DNA from: Smithellaceae bacterium
GTDB lineage: Bacteria; Desulfobacterota; Syntrophia; Syntrophales; Smithellaceae
Reading direction: 5' to 3'
NCBI GenBank assembly: GCA_028704195.1
Contig: JAQVLL010000100.1
Span: 1-7,145, forward strand
DNA length: 7,145 nucleotides
The notes under the pieces are model-generated. The model was not told the origin of the DNA and did not search any database. It saw only the letters and a program-made list of their open reading frames with translations. Each line of letters begins with the position of its first letter. Position 1 is the first letter of the stretch. This document shows, piece by piece, positions 1 through 5,981 of the stretch. The position numbers and the translations under genes were made by a program.

Positions 1-775
1 TCAGCGGAAAAGAGACAGGCGTCCGTGTCGGAACAGATATGATTTTTTCCGGCAGGAGTCTGGAGATTCGGGGTCGAACCGGTCTTGTTGTCAACGGAAA
101 TCTTGAGGTTTCGAACGGAAACCTCATGGCGGCGATATTCTTAGGGGACAGATCAATAAAGATGATGCCCGTTTTTGGGTTGGTGATGATATCTGTTTTC
201 AGGATGGGGGCATACTTATCCAGAAGCGCCTGGGCCGTGAGGCCGCGGGTATCCAAGCCATCCAGTGCGCCATCATTGACCAGCTCCGTATCCAGCAGGA
301 AATAGGTGTCCACTTCATCGATGAGTAACGTCTTACCGTCGGCATCTTTCTTCAGAAGAAGCAGGGAAACTTCGGCAAAACTAGGCTTGGGGAATTCATG
401 GGGCATGGGACCGATCCTGAACGTTTCTTTCCGGTCTGCGCTCACAAAGCCGAGGGAAGAATGCAATTGAAGGTTCTCGAACGGTTCGTGAAAATCCAGA
501 GCCATTTCATAGTTGCCGGGCACGGCCATTCTGACTTGCACTTCCAGAAAGGTGTGTCCCCCTTTATCAAACTCCCAGTTTATACCCTCGATAATGCCCT
601 GATTAACGGAATGGATAACTTCCACAGCAGCTACCTCTTTGAGATCACCGCTTCTGTTGCAGATACGGTCCTTTGTATCCGACGTCAGAACAGGCTGAAT
701 CATCTCGCAGCACAATAGCCCCCAACAGGATGCAATAATCAGAAAGGATTGGATCACGCGGATTGTAACCGTCAC
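1..775 (-). CDS. Unknown protein, possible lipoprotein; 3' end beyond window, apparent frameshift
   Basis: An open frame of 258 codons runs leftward off the window without a stop. I do not recognise the family. The GTG start overlaps the stop of the upstream gene by 4 bp (GTGA), and an AAAGGA stretch lies about 10 nt upstream, so translational coupling is likely. The N-terminus has one Arg (R6), a short hydrophobic run (residues 7-15) and an I-A-S-C sequence at 14-17 that fits a lipobox, so it may be an outer-membrane or periplasmic lipoprotein; this is inference. Residues 45-216 look like a normal globular protein with mixed charges (for example WEFDKGGHTFLEV and IDEVDTYFLLDTELV). After residue 216 (about position 127) the frame becomes rich in Arg, Pro, Ser and Thr. 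The frame reached by restoring one missing base reads naturally instead (EVSVRNLKISVDNKTG). The gene may be frameshifted or the sequence may hold a one-base error. Confidence 0.65.
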   Translation of the reverse strand, partial: MTVTIRVIQSFLIIASCWGLLCCEMIQPVLTSDTKDRICNRSGDLKEVAAVEVIHSVNQGIIEGINWEFDKGGHTFLEVQVRMAVPGNYEMALDFHEPFENLQLHSSLGFVSADRKETFRIGPMPHEFPKPSFAEVSLLLLKKDADGKTLLIDEVDTYFLLDTELVNDGALDGLDTRGLTAQALLDKYAPILKTDIITNPKTGIIFIDLSPKNIAAMRFPFETSRFPLTTRPVRPRISRLLPEKIISVPTRTPVSFPL

Positions 776-1446
776 GGTCCCATTTTCCTTTCGTTCTTTT
801 TCGGAATCGGCAGCGATAGGAGGAAGGATACAAACTCGGGCGTGTCTATAGCATTTCCTATGGCCTCGGCGGAAAGATCCGCGGGAATCATCATGGCCTG
901 CTTTCCCCCCGAATCGTAACGAGGGGTTTTCATCCCGGTGGCTAAATTGCCCTGAACAATAATCCATTGGCCCAAAACGCCAGATGGCTCTGAACAAACC
1001 AGTACCGGATACCTGCTGAAACCGCTGGCGCGGGTGAACCGATGCCACTGAATTTCCCGCCCCTCACTCATCTGTTCCACAAATCCGGCATAGGTGTATC
1101 GCGCTGTGCCGATCATGATCGAACCGTCGTGCGACAAAAAGGTGAAGTGTCCCGCGGCAATTCTGACCCTTCCCACATCTGAACTGAATCGCCTCAGAAA
1201 TGCCCGCCTGATGTCGTCAGCGGCAGGTCCCTTTGCTGCGGCCGCTGCCTTTTGAAAGACCCCCAACCGGTCCAGGTAATCGACCTGTGAGGAAACGGAC
1301 ACCCACTCGCCTTCCCATTCGGCTGTCTTCGGCGTCTTGATACGGTCACTCTGCCGTTTGGTGACATCGAGAGCAAATGACGGCAACGGTACGACAATCG
1401 TCGCAGAAATACTGAGCATCATGGCCATCAATATGATCCGGATCAT
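772..1446 (-). CDS. Exported ZinT/YodA-like protein lacking obvious metal-binding histidines
   Basis: This is a 224-residue predicted secreted protein. I chose the ATG at 1446 because AGGGAG sits 6 nt upstream; a TTG 21 nt earlier is in frame, but it would place that Shine-Dalgarno sequence inside the gene. The first 27 residues form a classic signal peptide: MIR, a hydrophobic core, then PSFA as the probable cleavage site. The mature part resembles my recollection of ZinT/YodA, the periplasmic zinc-binding calycin-fold family. Shared features in order are W-x-G-x-W-x-S-V, VFQKAAAA, a D-I-x(3)-F-x(3)-F-x-SDV helix, Y-x-YAG, a LVCSEP strand, and a final P-x-x-LS-x-E-x-I helix. Where E. coli ZinT has a HFHIFMG zinc-ligand segment, this protein has TPRYDSGG, with no histidine. 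Zinc binding is therefore doubtful. It probably forms a transcription unit with the overlapping downstream gene. Family assignment is moderate and rests on remembered sequence only. Confidence 0.6.
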   Translation of the reverse strand: MIRIILMAMMLSISATIVVPLPSFALDVTKRQSDRIKTPKTAEWEGEWVSVSSQVDYLDRLGVFQKAAAAAKGPAADDIRRAFLRRFSSDVGRVRIAAGHFTFLSHDGSIMIGTARYTYAGFVEQMSEGREIQWHRFTRASGFSRYPVLVCSEPSGVLGQWIIVQGNLATGMKTPRYDSGGKQAMMIPADLSAEAIGNAIDTPEFVSFLLSLPIPKKNERKMGP

Positions 1447-1470
1447 GTCTTTCTCCCTCTTGCTCAATCC

Positions 1471-1528
1471 GGCAGGCTCTAACCTGCCTTCCGGAAAATT
1501 TGTACCATATGTTCAGTCAGGATTCCAA
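1471..1528 (-). promoter_or_regulatory. Candidate promoter and 5' leader hairpin for the ZinT-like gene
   Basis: On the minus strand TTGGAA (1528-1523) and TACAAA (1504-1499) are spaced by 18 nt, a weak sigma-70-like pair that would start transcription near 1492. Just inside the predicted transcript is a perfect 6-bp stem with a 6-nt loop (GGCAGG/CCTGCC, 1471-1488). It could be a 5' stabilising stem; no T-run follows, so it is not an intrinsic terminator. A perfect TTGACA also lies at 1545-1540 but has no good -10 at 15-18 nt. The rest of the 205-bp gap (1447-1651) shows no gene and no clear terminator for mobB. Confidence 0.25.
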
Positions 1529-1651
1529 GGTATATCTGTTGTCAAAGAGCGTGTAAATATTGTGCCGTAAGATTATTGCGACACAGCCTCCAGCAGAGGA
1601 CACTTATCCCATCACTCCTTGCCACATGCGCTAATCGACCTTTTCAAACGT

Positions 1652-2146
1652 TTATTTCAGGAAATTGTTCTCTATGAAATCGGCAATCGTTTTAGGATCA
1701 TTGATGTCAAGGCAGGGAACATCCACGGCAAGTTTCACATCCGATGCAACCGCAATCAGGCCGTCTTCCTTTTTGCTGATCAGCTCCCGCTTGAGTTCGG
1801 AACGGAACACTTCAATTTTCGGATAGTCATTCACTTTGAACCCCTCGGTGAGAATGATATCCGCTTCGCGAATATAGTTGTCACGAATCTCCGCAAAGGT
1901 CTGATCATGGTCCACATCCTGAATAATCGCGATCTGATGCGGTGAAGAAACAACGGTTGTATGCGCGCCGGCCTGTTTATGGCGGTAACTGTCCTTGCCT
2001 TCATGGTCAATGTTAAAACCATGCTTGTTGTGTTTGATCGTGGCAACGCGATACCCACGACCGACAAGGTCGGAAATAATCTTTTCCAGAAGGGTTGTCT
2101 TGCCGGAGTTGGATTTGCCGACAATAGATACAATGGGTATGGTCAT
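1652..2146 (-). CDS. mobB: Molybdopterin-guanine dinucleotide biosynthesis adapter protein MobB
   Basis: MobB is a small cytoplasmic P-loop GTP-binding protein that assists MobA in attaching GMP to molybdopterin, forming the guanine dinucleotide cofactor of molybdoenzymes. The 164-residue length is usual for the family. The Walker A motif GKSNSGKTT lies at residues 10-18, right after the MTIPIVSIV strand. The family-typical IKHNKHGFNIDHEGKDSYRH block spans about 37-56 and leads into QAGA (58-61), and a TEGFK motif sits at 100-104. I chose the ATG at 2146 because an AAGGAAA stretch lies just upstream and MobB proteins normally begin a few residues before the first strand. A GTG at 2170 would add eight residues containing that ribosome-binding site. 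No other molybdenum cofactor gene is in the window. The gene is divergent from pgpA, and a promoter candidate lies 32-60 bp upstream. Confidence 0.92.
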   Translation of the reverse strand: MTIPIVSIVGKSNSGKTTLLEKIISDLVGRGYRVATIKHNKHGFNIDHEGKDSYRHKQAGAHTTVVSSPHQIAIIQDVDHDQTFAEIRDNYIREADIILTEGFKVNDYPKIEVFRSELKRELISKKEDGLIAVASDVKLAVDVPCLDINDPKTIADFIENNFLK

Positions 2147-2177
2147 ATTTTCCTTTCCTTCTTCCATCACTTATAAA

Positions 2178-2206
2178 TAAATAACACATAATCCTGTGTC
2201 TGCCAA
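2178..2206 (-). promoter_or_regulatory. Candidate mobB promoter with an inverted repeat in the spacer
   Basis: Reading leftward, TTGGCA (2206-2201, 5 of 6 to the -35 consensus) is followed after 17 nt by TATTTA (2183-2178, 3 of 6). This would start transcription near 2171 and give a leader of about 25 nt. The spacer holds ACACA-N6-TGTGT (2184-2199), a perfect 5-bp inverted repeat that could be a regulator site. The pairing and spacing are seen directly; function is inferred. Confidence 0.35.
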
Positions 2207-2233
2207 TTTTTGATTTACGGTTTCACAGATTGC

Positions 2234-2261
2234 TTGACTTCCCCGACGGATATGATATAGA
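2234..2261 (+). promoter_or_regulatory. Sigma-70-like promoter P1 toward pgpA
   Basis: TTGACT (2234-2239) and TATAGA (2256-2261) are separated by 16 nt and each match the consensus at 5 of 6 bases or nearly so. This is the best promoter in the divergent region. Transcription would start near 2268, about 137 nt before the pgpA start. The -10 box and start point are overlapped by the 18-bp palindrome at 2257-2274, an arrangement typical of direct repression. Confidence 0.55.
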
Positions 2262-2274
2262 ACGATCGTTCTAT
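2257..2274. promoter_or_regulatory. Perfect 18-bp palindromic operator, TetR-family type
   Basis: ATAGAACGATCGTTCTAT reads identically on both strands. A perfect 18-bp palindrome is expected by chance only about 0.03 times in a window of this size. AACGNNCGTT-cored palindromes of this length are typical of TetR/AcrR-family operators, which usually lie over the -10 or start point of the regulated promoter, as here. No TetR-family gene is in the window, so the regulator is unknown. Confidence 0.5.
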
Positions 2275-2328
2275 TAAAAATAATTGCGCAATCGCCTACC
2301 AAAAAGGTTTGAATGCGGTTGAAATCGT

Positions 2329-2368
2329 TTGACACACCACAAAAAAGAGGATAGGTTTTCAAAACCTA
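2329..2368 (+). promoter_or_regulatory. Second promoter candidate P2 with a 17-bp inverted repeat
   Basis: A perfect TTGACA (2329-2334) is followed after 17 nt by TAGGTT (2352-2357), a poor -10 box with 3 of 6 matches. The -10 position coincides with the inverted repeat TAGGTTTT-C-AAAACCTA (2352-2368), which has 8-bp perfect arms. The weak -10 with an overlapping dyad suggests a regulated promoter, or a small hairpin in the leader of transcripts from P1. The call is tentative. Confidence 0.3.
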
Positions 2369-2404
2369 ACTTATTGATAATAAATAAGATTACAAAGGAC
2401 CATC

Positions 2405-2872
2405 GTGAAATCCGCGCAAAAAGACCAAGTTATTCAAGTTCTGGCAACAGGTTTCGGCACCGGCCTGTCGCCGGTCGCACCCGGCACGGTGGGCACGTTA
2501 GTCGGCCTTGTGATTTGTCTTTTCAGTTACCCGCTGGCCTGGCCGTTGCGGCTTCTTTATGTGATTGCGATATCGGCCGTTTCCGTTTATGTTGCCGGGC
2601 GGGCGGAAAAGCTGTACGGAAAAACAGACGATCAACGGATTGTCATCGATGAAATTGCCGGCCTTCAGGTGACGATGCTGCCGGTGGCCATTACCGGTCT
2701 GCATCTTCTGCTGGCGTTTGTTCTTTTCCGGATTTTTGATATCTGGAAGCCCTTTCCGCTGAACCATTTTCAAAGGTTTCCCGGAGGATGGGGAGTGGTG
2801 GCCGATGATATCGGCGCTGGCATTTACGCAGGGTTAATGATGCTGTTATTGACATATTTATTACAATTATGA
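2405..2872 (+). CDS. pgpA: Phosphatidylglycerophosphatase A
   Basis: PgpA is an inner-membrane enzyme that removes the terminal phosphate of phosphatidylglycerophosphate to give phosphatidylglycerol, the last step of that phospholipid's synthesis. The 155-residue protein carries the family landmarks: GTGLSPVAPGTVGTLVG (18-34), DEIAG (82-86), the FRIFDIWKPFP segment (108-118), and GGWGVVADDIGAG (127-139) with its paired Asp residues. Hydrophobic segments lie at about 31-45, 47-65, 88-108 and 135-153, as expected for the family. The start is GTG, chosen because AAGGA lies 5 nt upstream and the protein then begins shortly before the conserved block. It is the first plus-strand gene after the divergent region. 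A 141-bp gap with a repeat element separates it from cinA, so continuous transcription into cinA is uncertain. Confidence 0.93.
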   Translation: MKSAQKDQVIQVLATGFGTGLSPVAPGTVGTLVGLVICLFSYPLAWPLRLLYVIAISAVSVYVAGRAEKLYGKTDDQRIVIDEIAGLQVTMLPVAITGLHLLLAFVLFRIFDIWKPFPLNHFQRFPGGWGVVADDIGAGIYAGLMMLLLTYLLQL

Positions 2873-2891
2873 TGCTCCATTGAGCAGTTTT
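2873..2891 (+). terminator. Weak stem-loop after pgpA
   Basis: TGCTC-CATT-GAGCA (2873-2886) forms a 5-bp stem with a 4-nt loop, followed by G and four T. It begins right after the pgpA stop codon and could act as a weak intrinsic terminator. The stem is short, and it may instead be the outer part of the neighbouring repeat element. Confidence 0.3.
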
Positions 2892-3001
2892 GTAAAATGC
2901 GCCATAGGCAAGGCGCGCCAGTCATAAGGAGTGAGGCGTATTTTTATACGTCGCAACAACGAGGGGCGCGGCGCAACTTAGGATATGGACAATTTACAAG
3001 A
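2888..3001. repeat. ~110-bp imperfect inverted-repeat element between pgpA and cinA
   Basis: The gap folds on itself around a centre near 2943. Outer arms TTGTAAA (2890-2896) and TTTACAA (2993-2999) are in register with GCGCC (2915-2919) and GGCGC (2970-2974). CCATA (2902-2906) matches TATGG (2984-2988) with a 1-nt shift, and the tip is CGTAT-TTTT-ATACG (2937-2950). Such a palindromic, gene-free unit resembles REP/MITE-like dispersed repeats that sit between genes and form RNA hairpins. Whether it is dispersed cannot be seen from one copy. It ends 14 nt before cinA and leaves that gene without a strong Shine-Dalgarno sequence. Confidence 0.55.
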
Positions 3002-3013
3002 TGAAAGTGTGTT

Positions 3014-4261
3014 ATGAAGATTGGAATATTAACCATCGGCAACGAATTGATGAGCGGACGCATTGCCGATACAAATTCATCGTTTATTGCCCGGGAGATC
3101 AGCCTGCAGGGCTGGCAGGTTGAAATTGTGATGTCGGTCGGCGATAACTTTGCCGCCATCAAAAGCCGCCTGCATGATCTGCTGACACTCACCGACGCGG
3201 TGATCTGCACCGGCGGACTGGGACCCACCGCTGACGATATTACCACGACCGCAATGGCCCGGGCTTTTGATCTGCCGCTGTTCACGGACGAGGCCGTTTT
3301 GCAGGGCATCAAAGACAGATTCGCCAAATACCATTTTCAATGGATAGAAAATAATGCCAAGCAAGCCGTGTTCCCGCGAGGCGCGGAAGTCATCGTCAAT
3401 CCGGTGGGCACGGCACCGGGGTTTGCTTTACAGGTAAGAGGCAAACTGGTTTTTGTCATTCCCGGCGTTCCCTCCGAAACGCAGCGGATGTTGCCTGAAG
3501 GCGTCATTCCGATATTGCGTCGACATTTTCCACAACCCGTCGGACATACGCTCAAACAGACTATTAAAACCTTCGGTCTGGGCGAAGGGGCTGTGGACAA
3601 AAAGCTTGTGGATGTCAATTTTGAAGACCTGGGCGTGAGCGTCGGGTTTTATCCTGTTTTCCCGGAAAACCACATCGTGCTGATTGCGCGGTCCGACTCC
3701 CGGGAGCAGGCGAAAAAAAATCTGCAAAAAGCACAGGATGAAGTGACGGCACGCCTTTCCGATTTTATCTTTTCCTATGGCGAGCAGACGCTGGAAGAAA
3801 TCATCGCCGCAGAACTGACCGAAAAGAAACTGACCCTGGCCGTTGCGGAATCCTGCACGGGAGGTTTGATTGCCAATCGCCTCACTGATGTCTCCGGCAG
3901 TTCCGTTTATTTTGAACGCGGCCTTGTAACCTACAGCAATGAAGCCAAAATCAGCATGTTGAACGTTCCCGCTGATATCATTGAAAAGCACGGCGCCGTA
4001 TGCGAAGAAACGGCGCGCCTGATGGCCGAAGGCGTCCGGAAGATTTCCGAAACCGATCTGGGCCTCTCCTCAACCGGAATCGCCGGACCAACCGGCGGAA
4101 GCAAAGAAAAGCCTGTCGGCACGGTTTACGTCGCGCTGGCCGACGGCAACCAAACGGTTTGCCGTCATCATGCGTTCCACTGGGACCGCAAAAGAAACAA
4201 GCTGGTGTCTTCGGAAGTGGCGCTGATGATGCTGAAAAACTATTTACAGGATAAGGCCTGA
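3014..4261 (+). CDS. cinA: CinA family protein: ADP-ribose pyrophosphatase-like and NMN amidohydrolase domains
   Basis: This is a full-length 415-residue CinA. The N-terminal half (about 1-170) is a MoCF/MogA-like domain with TIGNEL (7-12), TGGLGPTADD (66-75), and PGVPSE (150-155); in characterised relatives it hydrolyses ADP-ribose and related pyrophosphates. A middle linker domain spans about 175-255. The C-terminal domain (about 260-412) is PncC-like nicotinamide mononucleotide deamidase, with AESCTGG (278-284), the TYSNEAK segment (306-312) and GIAGPTGG (355-362). Together the domains recycle pyridine nucleotides, in part those released by NAD-dependent DNA ligase. The name comes from competence/damage induction with recA in Gram-positives. 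The start follows the repeat element and has only a weak ribosome-binding site (GAAAG about 6 nt upstream), but MKIGILTIGNEL is the usual beginning. Its stop overlaps the thpR start by one base. Confidence 0.95.
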   Translation: MKIGILTIGNELMSGRIADTNSSFIAREISLQGWQVEIVMSVGDNFAAIKSRLHDLLTLTDAVICTGGLGPTADDITTTAMARAFDLPLFTDEAVLQGIKDRFAKYHFQWIENNAKQAVFPRGAEVIVNPVGTAPGFALQVRGKLVFVIPGVPSETQRMLPEGVIPILRRHFPQPVGHTLKQTIKTFGLGEGAVDKKLVDVNFEDLGVSVGFYPVFPENHIVLIARSDSREQAKKNLQKAQDEVTARLSDFIFSYGEQTLEEIIAAELTEKKLTLAVAESCTGGLIANRLTDVSGSSVYFERGLVTYSNEAKISMLNVPADIIEKHGAVCEETARLMAEGVRKISETDLGLSSTGIAGPTGGSKEKPVGTVYVALADGNQTVCRHHAFHWDRKRNKLVSSEVALMMLKNYLQDKA

Positions 4262-4872
4262 TGACAAATGCCGAAAAAAATATCCGCGCCTTTCTGGCCA
4301 TTGAGCCTCCTGAAGATATTTTACAGGCAATGTCGAGCCTGCAGGAAAAACTGAAACGCGCAGTAAGCGGCAAAATAAGCTGGACGAAGCCGGAGGGGCG
4401 GCACCTCACATTGAAGTTCTTTGGCGACATTTCGATGGAGGACGTGGATAAGATTTCCACCGCTGTGCAAAAACGTGTGGCTTCGGGGTTGTCCCTGAAT
4501 CTGAACGTGGAGAAACTGGGCGTGTTTCCGGATGCCCGCAAACCCCGGATTTTGTGGTGCGGAATGGCAGGCGATGTGGCGCAACTCTCTGCCCTCCAGA
4601 AACAGCTGGACATCGATTTTGAGGCTCTCGGGTTTCCAAAAGAGGACCGGCCTTTCCGGGCGCATTTAACACTGGCCCGGATTAAAGATCCACGAGGAGT
4701 GTCGGGACTCGGCGAAGCCCTGGCCAAACACAGTGCATTTGCCGCCGGGGAATTTGTCTGCCGGGAACTGGTCCTGTTTCAAAGCCGCCTGACCCCGCAG
4801 GGAGCAATTTATACAAAGCTGGCGGCCTTTCCGACAACGCAGGGGACACAGGGCACTGGCGGGACGGGATGA
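4261..4872 (+). CDS. thpR: RNA 2',3'-cyclic phosphodiesterase ThpR (LigT)
   Basis: ThpR is a cytoplasmic 2H phosphoesterase that opens 2',3'-cyclic phosphates on RNA ends to 2'-phosphomonoesters, and ligates tRNA halves in vitro in E. coli. The two catalytic H-x-T-x motifs that define the superfamily are both present as HLTL at 48-51 and 135-138. The RAFLAIEPP beginning (9-17) and FFGDI (53-57) are also typical. The protein has 203 residues, slightly longer than usual because of a low-complexity tail, TQGTQGTGGTG (193-203), encoded by three degenerate 9-nt repeats at 4837-4863 plus a partial one. The ATG overlaps the cinA stop (TGATG), so it is translationally coupled to cinA. Some relatives are annotated as 2'-5' RNA ligase. 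Confidence 0.93.
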   Translation: MTNAEKNIRAFLAIEPPEDILQAMSSLQEKLKRAVSGKISWTKPEGRHLTLKFFGDISMEDVDKISTAVQKRVASGLSLNLNVEKLGVFPDARKPRILWCGMAGDVAQLSALQKQLDIDFEALGFPKEDRPFRAHLTLARIKDPRGVSGLGEALAKHSAFAAGEFVCRELVLFQSRLTPQGAIYTKLAAFPTTQGTQGTGGTG

Positions 4873-4901
4873 AAAGCGTGCCGGGATAACATGCCGAGAA
4901 T

Positions 4902-4954
4902 TGGACATAGTAAAGGAATAATAGCTTAATAAAAAATTAAAAGGTGAAGGAGGT
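4902..4954 (+). promoter_or_regulatory. Candidate recA promoter and strong ribosome-binding site
   Basis: TGGACA (4902-4907, 5 of 6) and CTTAAT (4925-4930, 4 of 6) are 17 nt apart in an AT-rich 91-bp gap, giving a start near 4937. AAGGAGGT (4947-4954), almost fully complementary to the 16S tail, lies 9 nt before the recA ATG. The inverted repeat TTAAT-AAAAA-ATTAA (4926-4940) overlaps the -10. I see neither a CTGT-N8-ACAG nor a GAAC-N4-GTTC LexA box. Confidence 0.4.
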
Positions 4955-4963
4955 CATTTTAAT

Positions 4964-5980
4964 ATGTGTGCAGATATGGACAGATCAAAAGCGGTGGATT
5001 TGGCAATCACGCAGATTGAACGGCAGTTCGGCAAGGGATCCATCATGAAACTGGGCAGCCATGATCGCGTGGCGGACGTACCGGCCATTTCCACCGGCTC
5101 GCTGAGCCTTGACATTGCGCTGGGGACGTTCGGCGTTCCACGCGGACGGGTGGTGGAGATTTACGGACCGGAATCCGGCGGGAAGACAACGCTGGCGTTA
5201 CATATCGTCGCCGAGGCGCAAAAGAAAAACGGCATCGCGGCTTACATTGACGCAGAGCACGCCCTGGATATGACCTACGCCAAGAAAATCGGCGTCAACA
5301 CAGATGAACTCCTGATCTCCCAACCGGACACCGGCGAACAGGCCCTCGAAATCGCCGAAACGCTGGTGCGCAGCGGCGCGCTTGATGTGCTGGTCGTCGA
5401 TTCCGTGGCGGCGCTGGTTCCCAAGGCAGAGCTCGAAGGGGAAATGGGCGATGCCCAGATGGGCCTGCAGGCACGCCTCATGTCGCAGGCACTGCGCAAA
5501 CTCACCGGCAGCATCAGTAAATCCAAGACGACCGTTATTTTCATCAATCAGCTGCGCATGAAAATCGGTGTCTTTTTCGGTAATCCCGAAACCACGACCG
5601 GCGGCAACGCGCTGAAATTCTACTCATCCCAGCGTCTTGACATCCGCAAGATGACTTCCATTAAAAACGGCCAGGATGTCATTGGTTTCCGAACCCGGGT
5701 GAAAGTTGTAAAAAACAAGCTGGCCGCTCCTTTCCGGGAAGCTGAATTTGACATCATTTTTGGCGAAGGCATCTCGCGCGAAGGCGATGTGCTGGACCTC
5801 GCGGCGGAAAACGGCATAGTTGAAAAAAGTGGCGCCTGGTATTCCTACAAGGGCGACCGACTGGGCCAGGGCCGCGACAATTCGCGGGTTTTCCTCAGGG
5901 ATAATCCGGATGTACTTGTAGCTGTAGAGAAAGATGTCCGGGAAAAGCTGGGGATCGTGGAAAAAGATCAGGAATCCTAG
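4964..5980 (+). CDS. recA: Recombinase RecA
   Basis: RecA polymerises on single-stranded DNA with ATP, drives homologous pairing and strand exchange, and triggers LexA self-cleavage in the SOS response. The 338-residue protein is collinear with bacterial RecA. It has the N-terminal helix and IMKLG segment (27-31), Walker A GPESGGKT (68-75), the [10 protein letters not shown] block, Walker [10 protein letters not shown], the LEGEMGD loop L1, and the [25 protein letters not shown]2 segment, followed by the C-terminal domain. Differences from E. coli RecA as I recall it are GPESGGKT for GPESSGKT, VFFG for VMFG after L2's start, and [10 protein letters not shown] for YASVRLDIRR. No intein is present. 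The first ATG is chosen because a strong AAGGAGGT lies 9 nt upstream; a second ATG four codons later is poorly placed. recX begins 1 nt after the stop. Confidence 0.98.
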   Translation: MCADMDRSKAVDLAITQIERQFGKGSIMKLGSHDRVADVPAISTGSLSLDIALGTFGVPRGRVVEIYGPESGGKTTLALHIVAEAQKKNGIAAYIDAEHALDMTYAKKIGVNTDELLISQPDTGEQALEIAETLVRSGALDVLVVDSVAALVPKAELEGEMGDAQMGLQARLMSQALRKLTGSISKSKTTVIFINQLRMKIGVFFGNPETTTGGNALKFYSSQRLDIRKMTSIKNGQDVIGFRTRVKVVKNKLAAPFREAEFDIIFGEGISREGDVLDLAAENGIVEKSGAWYSYKGDRLGQGRDNSRVFLRDNPDVLVAVEKDVREKLGIVEKDQES

Positions 5981-5981
5981 C

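Noticed and set aside
120..150. Programmed ribosomal frameshift in the leftmost gene
   Set aside because: No slippery heptamer or following stable hairpin is visible; a base deletion or sequence error is simpler.
39..718. Plus-strand open frames at 39-305 and 398-718
   Set aside because: They lie antisense to the longer leftward frame, which has a coupled start, a ribosome-binding site and better protein composition.
1471..1488. Hairpin as an intrinsic terminator for mobB
   Set aside because: The stem has no T-run on either strand and lies 160 bp from the mobB stop, right before the next gene.
2283..2292. ATTGCGCAAT 10-bp palindrome
   Set aside because: A 10-bp palindrome is expected several times in a window of this size, so it is not evidence of an operator by itself.
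2171..2362. 63-residue minus-strand frame in the divergent region
   Set aside because: It spans the promoter boxes and palindrome, shows no recognisable motif, and would place a gene over both regulatory sites.
3978..4727. 249-residue minus-strand open frame
   Set aside because: It is antisense to the end of cinA and most of thpR, both clear genes, and is rich in Arg, Ser and Pro as expected of a shadow frame.
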